This document shows, one piece after another, positions 1 through 6,433 of a stretch of DNA of 13,927 nt (the first letter of the stretch is position 1; every line of letters starts with the position of its first letter). The stretch lies in NCBI GenBank assembly GCA_002293665.1, contig DBDQ01000076.1:1-13927 (forward strand), read 5' to 3'. The notes below the pieces were generated by a model. That model worked only from the letters and a program-made list of their open reading frames with translations, searched no databases and was not told the origin of the DNA. A program made the translations under genes and the position numbers. The DNA comes from Alistipes sp. UBA928. GTDB lineage: Bacteria; Bacteroidota; Bacteroidia; Bacteroidales; Rikenellaceae.

Positions 1-1125
1 GTGGTGGGGCTCGAGATCAAGCGCGAGATACTCTTCGGGCGACTGTCGAGCGTGCGCCAGGCCATGCTGCCGGTGGCGGCGGCCGTGGGCGGGATGGTGG
101 TTCCGGCAGCCATCTACGCGGCGTTCAACGCCAGCACCGACTTCTCGGAGGGATGGGGCATCCCTATGGCCACCGACATAGCGTTTGCCATAGCGGTGTT
201 GTCGCTGCTGGGTAACCGGGTGCCTACGTCGCTGAAGGTTTTCCTCACGGCGCTCGCCATCGTCGACGACCTCGGGGCGATCGTCGTTATCGCGATATTC
301 TATACTTACCAAATAAACATGGTGTGCCTGGTACTCATCGGTGTGCTCGTGCTCGTGCTGTTCTGGATGCGCCGGGCAGGGGTTACGAGGGTCTTTCCCT
401 ACGCGGCGATCGGCCTGATGGTGTGGTTCCTGTTCTACGAATCGGGGGTGCACTCGACCATCTCGGGGGTAATCATGGCCATGTTGATACCCTCGCGACC
501 GATGCTGTCTAAAAAAATGTGCCTCTACCGCCAGAACCAGTTGCTCGAGGAGTTCCGGTTCCACGACCGCGAAGGAGTGGAGGTACTCCAAAACGAGGAT
601 CAACACCACGCCCTGCTCAGAATAAAGCGCACGGCCACCGACGCCATAGGCATGTCGCAGAGGCTCGAACACATGCTACACCCGTGGGTGACTTTCTTCG
701 TGATGCCCGTGTTCGCACTCGCCAACGCCGGGGTCGACCTCGATGCCGCCTCGCTCAACCCATTTGCCACGCCGCTCGGGACGGGTATCTTCCTGGGTCT
801 TGTGGCGGGCAAACCGTTGGGAATCCTTCTGGCGAGTTGGCTGGCGGTGAAGTGCAGGCTGGCCGTGTTGCCGCGCGACGTGAGGTGGATGCCGCTCGCA
901 GGCGTGGTGTGCATGGGGGGGATAGGGTTCACCATGTCGATCTTTATCGACACACTCGCCTTCGCTCCCACTCCCGACATTGTCGACAGCGCCAAGATAT
1001 ACATTCTGATAGCTTCAACCTGCGCCGCGGTGCTTGGTTTCGTCGTCATAAAGTGGGCCGCGACCATGCGTAAAAATATTAAAAAGAAATTTTTAAGCCG
1101 CATGATGAACGGCTTATCCAAATAA
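1..1125 (+). CDS. nhaA: Na+/H+ antiporter NhaA, 5' end missing
   Basis: NhaA exchanges protons for Na+ (or Li+) across the inner membrane and protects against salt and alkaline pH. The frame is open from base 1. The GTG there encodes the Val of the conserved VGLEIKRE segment, about 70 residues into a normal NhaA, so it is not the start and the N-terminal helix or two lie outside the window. Diagnostic segments by residue in this fragment: ATDIAFAIAVLSLLG (57-71), whose Asp59 matches E. coli D133, and ALAIVDDLGAI (84-94), whose Asp89-Asp90 pair matches the ion-binding D163-D164. GIGFTMSIFID lies near the C-terminus. The middle loop (about residues 165-215) is long and charged (LLEEFRFHDREGVEVLQ), which I believe is common in Bacteroidota NhaA. 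The last residues are Lys-rich (KNIKKKF). A weak hairpin (7-bp stem, 1094-1100/1110-1116) overlaps the 3' end without a T-tract. The identification is secure; only the 5' end is unknown. Confidence 0.95.
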   Translation: MVGLEIKREILFGRLSSVRQAMLPVAAAVGGMVVPAAIYAAFNASTDFSEGWGIPMATDIAFAIAVLSLLGNRVPTSLKVFLTALAIVDDLGAIVVIAIFYTYQINMVCLVLIGVLVLVLFWMRRAGVTRVFPYAAIGLMVWFLFYESGVHSTISGVIMAMLIPSRPMLSKKMCLYRQNQLLEEFRFHDREGVEVLQNEDQHHALLRIKRTATDAIGMSQRLEHMLHPWVTFFVMPVFALANAGVDLDAASLNPFATPLGTGIFLGLVAGKPLGILLASWLAVKCRLAVLPRDVRWMPLAGVVCMGGIGFTMSIFIDTLAFAPTPDIVDSAKIYILIASTCAAVLGFVVIKWAATMRKNIKKKFLSRMMNGLSK

Positions 1126-1129
1126 TCGT

Positions 1130-1137
1130 TACCTTTG
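1130..1137 (+). promoter_or_regulatory. Bacteroidota -7 element for the FKBP gene pair
   Basis: TACCTTTG matches the Bacteroidota sigma-ABfr -7 consensus TAnnTTTG. It sits 5 bases after the nhaA stop and about 50 bases before the first FKBP start, giving a predicted leader of about 46 nt. I see no convincing -33 TTTG box 19-21 bp upstream. The position between two unrelated genes supports a separate promoter, but the start site is inferred. Confidence 0.55.
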
Positions 1138-1164
1138 TGCGATTTTTTCAGGTATATACAGAAG

Positions 1165-1186
1165 ACCAATAAAAGTATAACAGATA
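1165..1186 (+). repeat. Leader copy 1 of a duplicated FKBP upstream element
   Basis: The ten bases ACCAATAAAA followed by an A/T-rich tail lead directly into the ATG of the first FKBP gene. The same ten bases occur 20 bases before the second FKBP ATG (1875-1894), against 22 bases here. The match shows that the tandem duplication included the translation-initiation region. The A-rich leader may serve in ribosome recruitment, since no Shine-Dalgarno site is visible. Confidence 0.6.
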
Positions 1187-1864
1187 ATGAAAAACGTAAT
1201 GATCGCCGCGGTAGCATTTTGCGCCGCTTTCGCCTCGTGTCAGGGAGCGAAAAACATGAAAAGCTACACGACTGCCGACTCGATCTCGTATGCAATCGGC
1301 GTAGACCTCGTCAACCAGTTCCAGTTGAGAAGCTTTCAGGACAGTGTCCTGATCGGCGAAATTCTCGCCGCCGCTGTCCGCGACGTCTTCAACGACAAGG
1401 CTCAGATGACCCCCGAGCAGGCCACCGCCTTCCTCAATGAGTACTTCAACGTTCGCAAACCCGCCATCGACGCCACCAAAAGTCAGTCGTGGCTCAACGA
1501 AGTGAAGGCGGGCAACCCCAACATACAGACCACCGCGAGCGGCCTGATGTATGAGATCATCAATGCCGGCGATCCGGCGGTCCGCGCCACCAACGATGCC
1601 GACCAGGTGGTCGCATCGTATCGCGGCACACTCAGCGACGGCACCGAATTTGACAAAAACGACAGCATCCCGTTCACGCTCAACGGCGTGATCAGAGGTT
1701 GGACGGAAGGGCTAAAGCTGATCGGTAAAGGCGGCGAGATAAACCTGTGGATACCCTCCGAACTCGGATACGGTGCCCAGGGCGGCGGCCCGATTCCGCC
1801 CAACTCGGCCCTCAAGTTCGAAATCAAGTTGCTCGACGTGATCCCCGCAGTTCCTGCCGAATAA
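1187..1864 (+). CDS. FKBP-type peptidyl-prolyl isomerase lipoprotein (intact active site)
   Basis: Predicted 225-aa envelope lipoprotein that speeds cis-trans isomerisation of Xaa-Pro bonds in exported proteins. A short signal peptide (residues 1-17) ends in a lipobox-like FASC with Cys18 as the lipidation site. Residues 30-115 resemble the FKBP_N dimerisation region of Mip/FkpA/FklB proteins (DSISYAIGVDLVNQF). Residues 118-218 form the FKBP_C domain. Counterparts of the FKBP12 ligand-pocket residues are present: Tyr145, Phe155 and Asp156 in DGTEFD, Phe163, Val168-Ile169, Trp172, Tyr195 and Phe211. The ATG start is fixed by the signal peptide. The gene has its own -7 element and is followed after 30 bases by a close paralog, probably in the same transcript. 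Length and layout fit the family. The client proteins cannot be told from sequence. Confidence 0.93.
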   Translation: MKNVMIAAVAFCAAFASCQGAKNMKSYTTADSISYAIGVDLVNQFQLRSFQDSVLIGEILAAAVRDVFNDKAQMTPEQATAFLNEYFNVRKPAIDATKSQSWLNEVKAGNPNIQTTASGLMYEIINAGDPAVRATNDADQVVASYRGTLSDGTEFDKNDSIPFTLNGVIRGWTEGLKLIGKGGEINLWIPSELGYGAQGGGPIPPNSALKFEIKLLDVIPAVPAE

Positions 1865-1874
1865 TACAGTAAAA

Positions 1875-1894
1875 ACCAATAAAATTCATAACTA
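1875..1894 (+). repeat. Leader copy 2 of the duplicated FKBP upstream element
   Basis: The ACCAATAAAA element recurs here in the 30-bp gap between the two FKBP genes, immediately before the second ATG. It differs from copy 1 mainly by a 2-base change in spacing. There is no TAnnTTTG element in the gap, so this looks like a duplicated translation leader rather than a second promoter. Confidence 0.6.
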
Positions 1895-2569
1895 ATGAAA
1901 AAAGTAATTATCGCAGTGATCGGAGTGTGCGCCGCTCTCGCTTCGTGCCAGGGGACTAAAAGCACAGGCAGTTTCTCCGAGATCGACTCCCTGTCGTATG
2001 CCATTGGCATGGACCTCGCCAATAACCTTGGAGTGAGAGCGTTGCCCAACAACGACAGCTCGCTGGTGGTCAACCTGATTACCGCCGGTTTCCGCGACGC
2101 ATGGAACGGCAAAGCCCAAATCACCACAGAGGATGCCGCGGCATTTATCCAGGAATTTTTCCAGGTTCGCCTTCCGGCCAAAGCCCAAGCCGAAGGCCAG
2201 GCATGGCTCGACGAGGTGAAAGCCTCTAACCCCAACGTCCAGACTACCGCAAGCGGTCTGATGTATGAGATCGTCAACGCCGGCGATCCCGCCGTCAAGG
2301 CCAACGACACCGACCAGTTGATCGTCAACTACGCGCTGTCGCTCAAAGACGGCAAGGTAATACAGCAAAACGATAGCATTCCGATCGCACTCAGCGGGGT
2401 TATCCCAGGGTGGAAAGAAGGGATGAAACTCGTAGGTAAAGGTGGTGAGATCACCCTGTGGGTACCCTCGCAACTCGGCTACGGCGCCGGTGGCAGCGGC
2501 CCTATCCCGCCCAACTCGGCCCTCAAATTCGAGATCAAACTGCTTGACGTCATTCCCCCCGTCCAGTAA
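1895..2569 (+). CDS. FKBP-fold lipoprotein paralog with degenerate active site
   Basis: Predicted 224-aa lipoprotein, a tandem paralog of the upstream FKBP gene, with a signal peptide and lipobox LASC (Cys18), an FKBP_N-like region (about 30-115) and an FKBP_C domain (about 119-218). The two proteins share long identical runs such as QTTASGLMYEI and GPIPPNSALKFEIKLLDVIP. Where the first copy reads DGTEFD, this one reads DGKVIQ, so the counterparts of FKBP12 Phe36 and Asp37 are Ile156 and Gln157. The Phe46 counterpart is Ile164. Tyr146, Val169-Ile170, Trp173, Tyr196 and Phe212 remain. The fold is kept, but prolyl isomerase activity may be weak or lost, leaving a chaperone or binding role; that is inference. 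The gene is probably co-transcribed with its neighbour and is closed by a strong terminator. Confidence 0.9.
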   Translation: MKKVIIAVIGVCAALASCQGTKSTGSFSEIDSLSYAIGMDLANNLGVRALPNNDSSLVVNLITAGFRDAWNGKAQITTEDAAAFIQEFFQVRLPAKAQAEGQAWLDEVKASNPNVQTTASGLMYEIVNAGDPAVKANDTDQLIVNYALSLKDGKVIQQNDSIPIALSGVIPGWKEGMKLVGKGGEITLWVPSQLGYGAGGSGPIPPNSALKFEIKLLDVIPPVQ

Positions 2570-2590
2570 TTCGGGCACCGAAACGCAAAC

Positions 2591-2625
2591 AAAAGGCTCT
2601 CCCTTTCGCGGGAGAGCCTTTTTTT
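2591..2625 (+). terminator. Rho-independent terminator of the FKBP pair
   Basis: A 9-bp perfect stem, GGCTCTCCC (2595-2603) with GGGAGAGCC (2610-2618), closes a 6-base loop. It is preceded by four A and followed by seven T (2619-2625), which lengthens the stem by four A-T pairs. It starts 21 bases after the second FKBP stop. This is the clearest terminator in the window. Confidence 0.93.
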
Positions 2626-2626
2626 G

Positions 2627-2634
2627 TATCTTTG
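2627..2634 (+). promoter_or_regulatory. -7 element for the first Stealth gene
   Basis: TATCTTTG is an exact TAnnTTTG match, one base after the T-tract of the preceding terminator. The predicted start site near 2638 leaves a leader of about 18 nt before the ATG at 2656. Only a partial -33 match (TTTC at 2604-2607, inside the terminator loop) is seen. Confidence 0.6.
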
Positions 2635-2655
2635 TGGCCTCTACTAAGCCCGAAG

Positions 2656-3612
2656 ATGATGGATATTGACCTGGTCTACCTGTGGGTGGACGGCAGCGAC
2701 CCGGCGTGGATTGCACGCAAAAGGGCGGCATGCGGAATCGAAGAGGCGGCCGAAGGGACGTCGGAAACCAACTGCAAGGCGCGCTGGACCGATAACGACG
2801 AGTTGAAGTACTCGCTGCGGTCGGCCGAACGGTTCGCTCCGTGGATACGGCGCGTGTTCATAGTGACCGACGGACAAACGCCCGGGTGGCTCGACACCTC
2901 GAATCCGCGCGTTAGGGTGGTCGACCACACCGAGATTATGCCCTCCGAGGCCCGGCCATGTTTCAACGCCAGCGTCATCGAGCACTACCTCTATCGCATC
3001 CCGGAGTTGGGAGAGCGGTTCCTGTTTGCCAACGACGACATGTTTTTTAGCGCCCCGGTCGGGCCCGAATTCTTTTTTACGGACGATAGCCTGCCATACG
3101 TGAGGTTGCAGCGCAAGAGGTTGGGCAAATTGCGACTCGTGATAAAAAGGGCGTTCGGTATCGGTTTCGGTCACTACCGGCGGATGCTGTTCAATTCGGC
3201 ACACAGCGTGGAAAGCCTCACGGGAAAATACTACTCAGGTATACCCCACCACAATATCGACGCCTACACGAGAGAGGACTACCGCCATGCCGTGGAGGAG
3301 GTTTTCCGCGACGAGATTGCCGCATCGGCCACACATCACGTTCGCACCGAGGGCGATTTTCATCGTTCGGCGATAGGGCTGTGGACTCTCGCCACCGGCC
3401 GCGCACACCTGAAGTATATCGAAGGCCGAAGAGAGTGTATGCGCATAGGAGTTCACAGGCCCCCTTTTATCGAGAAACTACGGCGATACTCCCCCAGCCT
3501 GTTCTGTCTCAACGACAGCCAGCGCGTCACCGACGATAACCGGGCGCTGATCCGGCCGTTCCTCGAGACGCTTTTTCCCGAGCCGTCGGCTTTTGAGAAA
3601 CCGGGCGAATAG
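2656..3612 (+). CDS. Stealth-family capsular polysaccharide phosphotransferase
   Basis: Predicted 318-aa cytoplasmic sugar-phosphate transferase. Stealth proteins move a hexose-1-phosphate from a nucleotide sugar onto a growing glycan, giving phosphodiester-linked surface polymers; human GNPTAB belongs to the same superfamily. Conserved region 1 is IDLVYLWVDGSDPAW (4-18). Region 2 spans about 41-80, with NDELKYSLRSAERFAPWIRR and FIVTDGQTPGWL. Later conserved parts include FLFANDDMFF (122-131) and a C-terminal SLFCLND (281-287). An in-frame TTG at 2632 lies inside the predicted promoter element, so I chose the ATG at 2656; ATG 2659 is equally possible. No membrane segment is evident. It converges on the - strand glycosyltransferase operon, with only 14 bases between stops. 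The family call is firm; donor and acceptor are unknown. Confidence 0.9.
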   Translation: MMDIDLVYLWVDGSDPAWIARKRAACGIEEAAEGTSETNCKARWTDNDELKYSLRSAERFAPWIRRVFIVTDGQTPGWLDTSNPRVRVVDHTEIMPSEARPCFNASVIEHYLYRIPELGERFLFANDDMFFSAPVGPEFFFTDDSLPYVRLQRKRLGKLRLVIKRAFGIGFGHYRRMLFNSAHSVESLTGKYYSGIPHHNIDAYTREDYRHAVEEVFRDEIAASATHHVRTEGDFHRSAIGLWTLATGRAHLKYIEGRRECMRIGVHRPPFIEKLRRYSPSLFCLNDSQRVTDDNRALIRPFLETLFPEPSAFEKPGE

Positions 3613-3626
3613 CGCGGCGCGCATCC

Positions 3627-4499
3627 CTACGTCTTGATGCGCCTTTGCAGGATGCGCACTCCGAAGAGGTACCAGCGGGTTTTGCCATCGTTGCGCTCTA
3701 TGCGGCGCCACGCCGGTATTCCGAAGATTTTGTATATTGCCTGCGAGCGCGGTTTGACCACCGGCCCGAGACCGTGGCGGTCATAGTATTCGCTCCTCCA
3801 CACTTTCATGTGGCTGTAATCACTGGCGCGCCGGCGCGCCCCTTCCTTGTCGCGTGTGTTTATGATCGACCCGGCACGTTTAATATAGTGGTAGGTAGCG
3901 CCCGGTACGGTGACAACTGCGGCCGACTGTGCCATAGCGTCGAGCGTGAAAGGCATATCCTCGATCAGGCGGCCTGGCTCAAAACGCAGCTCCTTCTCCT
4001 CTATGAACGACCTCCTGATAAGGTACCTCCACACGTAAGCCGACACACCGGCGTTAGTTATCCGTATCTTGTCATCGAGCAGCGTGAGCAGCAGTCGGTC
4101 GGCGAACCGGAGCGAGAGTTCGGGGTGGATGCCGTTGACGTAGCCTCCGAAAACCATGTCAACGGGCCCGGCACCCTCGCAGTTTCCGCCCTCCCTTATC
4201 GCCGAGACCATTCGTTCGTAGTATTCATGGTTGAGCAGGTCGTCGACATCCATAAAGTGGATGTACTCCCCGCCTGCCGCGGCAATGCCGGTGTTGCGTG
4301 CCACGGAGATTCCTCCGTTGGGTTGCGATATGACCTTCACCGACGGGTAGCAGGCCGCGATCTCGGCCGTGCGGTCGGTCGAGCCGTCGTCGACCACTAT
4401 GATCTCGAGATCACGGTGGGTCTGGCACATCACGTTCTCCAAACACTGCGCAATGTAGCGCTCGCCGTTGTAGACAGGAATGATGACCGTTATCTTCAT
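3627..4499 (-). CDS. Family 2 glycosyltransferase (GT-A fold), operon distal copy
   Basis: Predicted 290-aa glycosyltransferase that would add one sugar from a nucleotide-sugar donor to a surface glycan. GT2 hallmarks: MKITVIIPVYNGERYI at the N-terminus, EIIVVDDGSTDRT (32-44), the DXD-type metal site in HFMDVDD (81-87), and a likely catalytic IED (179-181) in LIEDMPF. The C-terminus (TRWYLFGVRILQRRIKT) is basic and resembles the tail of many Bacteroidales GT2 enzymes. The frame stays open much further upstream, but the conserved N-terminus starts at the ATG at 4497-4499, and anything longer would run through the preceding gene. It is the last gene of a - strand unit after the second Stealth gene and a paralogous GT2, 20 bases away. 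Sugar and linkage cannot be predicted. Confidence 0.9.
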   Translation of the reverse strand: MKITVIIPVYNGERYIAQCLENVMCQTHRDLEIIVVDDGSTDRTAEIAACYPSVKVISQPNGGISVARNTGIAAAGGEYIHFMDVDDLLNHEYYERMVSAIREGGNCEGAGPVDMVFGGYVNGIHPELSLRFADRLLLTLLDDKIRITNAGVSAYVWRYLIRRSFIEEKELRFEPGRLIEDMPFTLDAMAQSAAVVTVPGATYHYIKRAGSIINTRDKEGARRRASDYSHMKVWRSEYYDRHGLGPVVKPRSQAIYKIFGIPAWRRIERNDGKTRWYLFGVRILQRRIKT

Positions 4500-4519
4500 A
4501 ATCTGAAAAAAGTTTGGGT

Positions 4520-5296
4520 TCAGGTGAACCATTTTACGTAAAAAAGCGACAGCGGGCCGCCCCAAGTGGGGACTCCCGGAATCGTAAACCGGTGGGTGCG
4601 TGCAAAGTTGTGCCTCACCTCTTTGGCGTGCCGGTGGTCGCGATGCCGGCGCCGGCGGTGCTCGCGGGTGTAGGTCGACATCTGCGAATCGGGGCGGAAC
4701 AGGTAGGTGTACACCGCGCCGGGCACAAGCACTATCCTGTTCGCAAAGTAGACCGCCTGAAGCGAGAAGGGCATGTCCTCGATGATGCGCCCCTCCTCGA
4801 ATCGCAGCCCCCGTTCTCTCAGGAAACCGGCCCGGAACAGATACCTCACCGCGTAGCCCCAGTGGCCGACGTTCGTTACCCTCATCTTCTCCTCGACCGA
4901 AGTGAGTACTCCCGGCTGCGGGATCGGCGAGTTGCGGTGCGGCTTGCGCTCGTTGACCATCTCGCAGCACGCCATGTCGGCGCCGGTGCCTTCGACCGCG
5001 GCGGCCATCAGTTCGTAGAAACGGTCGTTGACGGCATCGTCTACATCCATAAAATGGATGTAGTCGCCCGTGGCAGCGTCTATGCCCGCATTGCGCGCCG
5101 CCGAGGGGCCGCGGTTCTCACCGAATGAGATCAGGCGAACGGGCCACTCCGCCGCCAGGGCGAGCGTACCGTCCGTCGAGCCGTCGTTCACGACGATAAT
5201 CTCAAGCTCCCTGTACGTCTGGCGCAGCATGCCGGCCAGACACTCTCCGATGTATTGCTCCCCGTTGTAGACGGGAATCACAACTGAAACTTTCAT
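4520..5296 (-). CDS. Family 2 glycosyltransferase (GT-A fold), operon middle copy
   Basis: Predicted 258-aa glycosyltransferase, paralogous to its downstream neighbour. It has VSVVIPVYNGEQYIGECL (3-20), EIIVVNDGSTDGT (32-44), the DXD-type HFMDVDD (81-87) and IIEDMPF (171-177) with the presumed catalytic Glu-Asp. The two copies align closely over the first 90 residues and then diverge. Residues 210-235 are extremely rich in Arg and His (TREHRRRRHRDHRHAKEVRH), unlike the neighbour. The ATG at 5294-5296 is preferred over an in-frame TTG three codons earlier, because MKVSVVIPVYNG is the usual GT2 start. It follows the second Stealth gene by 73 bases without a visible promoter, so the three - strand genes are probably one transcript. 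Substrate is unknown. Confidence 0.9.
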   Translation of the reverse strand: MKVSVVIPVYNGEQYIGECLAGMLRQTYRELEIIVVNDGSTDGTLALAAEWPVRLISFGENRGPSAARNAGIDAATGDYIHFMDVDDAVNDRFYELMAAAVEGTGADMACCEMVNERKPHRNSPIPQPGVLTSVEEKMRVTNVGHWGYAVRYLFRAGFLRERGLRFEEGRIIEDMPFSLQAVYFANRIVLVPGAVYTYLFRPDSQMSTYTREHRRRRHRDHRHAKEVRHNFARTHRFTIPGVPTWGGPLSLFYVKWFT

Positions 5297-5369
5297 ATAG
5301 ATCAAAATTCATTCTCACTGCAAATCTCACTCCTTTGATCTTCATTTTAGTTCAGTTCGGGTTAAGGTT

Positions 5370-6377
5370 CTATTCCAATTTTTTCTCGAAGTCCGATCGT
5401 TCGGGAAGTATCGACTTGAACGCCGACTCGAGATCGCGCATAACCTGCGCGTAATTTCTTATATGAACGTTGTCGTTGAGGCAAACCAGTTTCCAGCTCT
5501 GTTTGCGAACCGCGCGGATCGCCTGGCGCGGACGCACCACGAGCGGGAACATGCGCGTGTCGCGATATGTGTTGTAGGGCGCAAAGTTACCCTCGCATAT
5601 TTGCCACGTGCGGAACAACTCGTGGGTCAGATCCCCCGTCGACCGGAAACGATGGGTCGACGCCTCGCGCAGTTCATCGCCCGCCGACGCCCACACATGC
5701 TCATATGTGCTACGCAGATATGGCTGCGCGTTGTGAGGCGTACGCAGGGTGACGAAACGCGGATACCACTTCAAAAGATGGTTCCAACGCGCCTTGGCGC
5801 CATACGACGGATCGAACCATTTGTCGTGCCAACGGCGCATCACTTCGCGTTTGTCGAAATGTTTATTTATGATGGCGATGTTGTTTTTGAGCATCTTTGC
5901 CCACTGCGAGCCGCCGGAGTTGAAGCGGAAAGCGGCGATGTCGCACGGCAGGCCGTCCCGGAAGAAACGCTCGGGTGGTGTGGGCGCGGTGAGGAAAAAG
6001 TCGTCGTTGAAGAATACGAACCTCTCCGACAGACCCGGAATGAGGTGGAGCCAACTCTCGAGCACCCCGGAGTTGAAACTCGGCAGGTACTCAGCCGGTA
6101 TGAAGTCGGAATGGTCGACGAGATTGAGGCGCGGATTAGTTTCGTCGAGCCAGTCTGGCTTTTGGCCGCAGGTCACGAAATGCACCTTGCGCACCCACGG
6201 GGCGAACTTCTCGACCCCGCGAAACCAGTACTTCAAGAATCCGTAGTCGCGAAATCGCGCCTCCGAGGTTTCGTTGCGCGAATTGTCGACCGCGGCAAGG
6301 CCCGACCATTTCGCGAAAGAGGCCCTCCATGCCGGATCGTCCATGTCGACCCACAGCACTACAAAATCTATCCCCAT
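5370..6377 (-). CDS. Stealth-family sugar-phosphate transferase, first gene of - strand operon
   Basis: Predicted 335-aa Stealth-family phosphotransferase, expected to transfer a sugar phosphate in the cytoplasm during surface-glycan assembly. Region 1 is IDFVVLWVDMDDPAW (3-17). Region 2 covers about 41-77, with RFRDYGFLKYWFRGVEKFAP and HFVTCGQKPDWL. FVFFNDDFFL (120-129) and a C-terminal KLVCLNDNVHIRN (296-308) match later conserved blocks. It is diverged from the Stealth protein encoded at 2656 (VDMDDP versus VDGSDP; different middle regions), so the two may act on different donors or sites. The ATG at 6375-6377 fits a -7 element 22 bases upstream. Two GT2 genes follow on the same strand, consistent with a small glycan operon. 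Confidence 0.9.
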   Translation of the reverse strand: MGIDFVVLWVDMDDPAWRASFAKWSGLAAVDNSRNETSEARFRDYGFLKYWFRGVEKFAPWVRKVHFVTCGQKPDWLDETNPRLNLVDHSDFIPAEYLPSFNSGVLESWLHLIPGLSERFVFFNDDFFLTAPTPPERFFRDGLPCDIAAFRFNSGGSQWAKMLKNNIAIINKHFDKREVMRRWHDKWFDPSYGAKARWNHLLKWYPRFVTLRTPHNAQPYLRSTYEHVWASAGDELREASTHRFRSTGDLTHELFRTWQICEGNFAPYNTYRDTRMFPLVVRPRQAIRAVRKQSWKLVCLNDNVHIRNYAQVMRDLESAFKSILPERSDFEKKLE

Positions 6378-6398
6378 TTACATTCCCGATTACGAGCA

Positions 6399-6406
6399 CA
6401 AAGGTA
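6399..6406 (-). promoter_or_regulatory. -7 element for the Stealth-GT2-GT2 operon
   Basis: Read on the minus strand this is TACCTTTG, an exact TAnnTTTG match. The predicted start near 6395 gives a leader of about 18 nt before the ATG. Its expected -33 zone falls on the -7 element of the divergent gene at 6434; no good TTTG box is visible there. Confidence 0.55.
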
Positions 6407-6421
6407 AATAAAAAAAAGTAG

Positions 6422-6429
6422 TACCTTAG
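6422..6429 (+). promoter_or_regulatory. Imperfect -7 element for the DedA-like gene
   Basis: TACCTTAG matches TAnnTTTG except at one position. Only four bases separate it from the GTG start at 6434, so a transcript from here would begin at or next to the start codon. The mismatch and lack of a -33 box keep confidence low. Confidence 0.35.
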
Positions 6430-6433
6430 CGGC

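Noticed and set aside
1094..1116. Hairpin TAAGCCG/CGGCTTA at the end of nhaA as a terminator
   Set aside because: The stem is only 7 bp with a 9-base loop and no T-tract follows on either strand.
3619..3657. Inverted repeat GCGCATCC (3619-3626) / GGATGCGC (3650-3657) between convergent genes as a shared terminator
   Set aside because: The loop is 23 bases, there is no T-tract on either strand, and a competing 6-bp stem (3619-3624 with 3637-3642) exists. It may form in RNA but does not look like an intrinsic terminator.
3645..5128. Two plus-strand open frames antisense to the GT2 genes
   Set aside because: The minus-strand frames carry complete GT2 motifs; these plus-strand ones have no conserved start, domain or promoter.
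5297..5369. The 73-bp gap before the middle GT2 gene as a separate promoter or small gene
   Set aside because: I found no TAnnTTTG on the minus strand, no hairpin and no convincing small reading frame. It most likely is a spacer within the operon.
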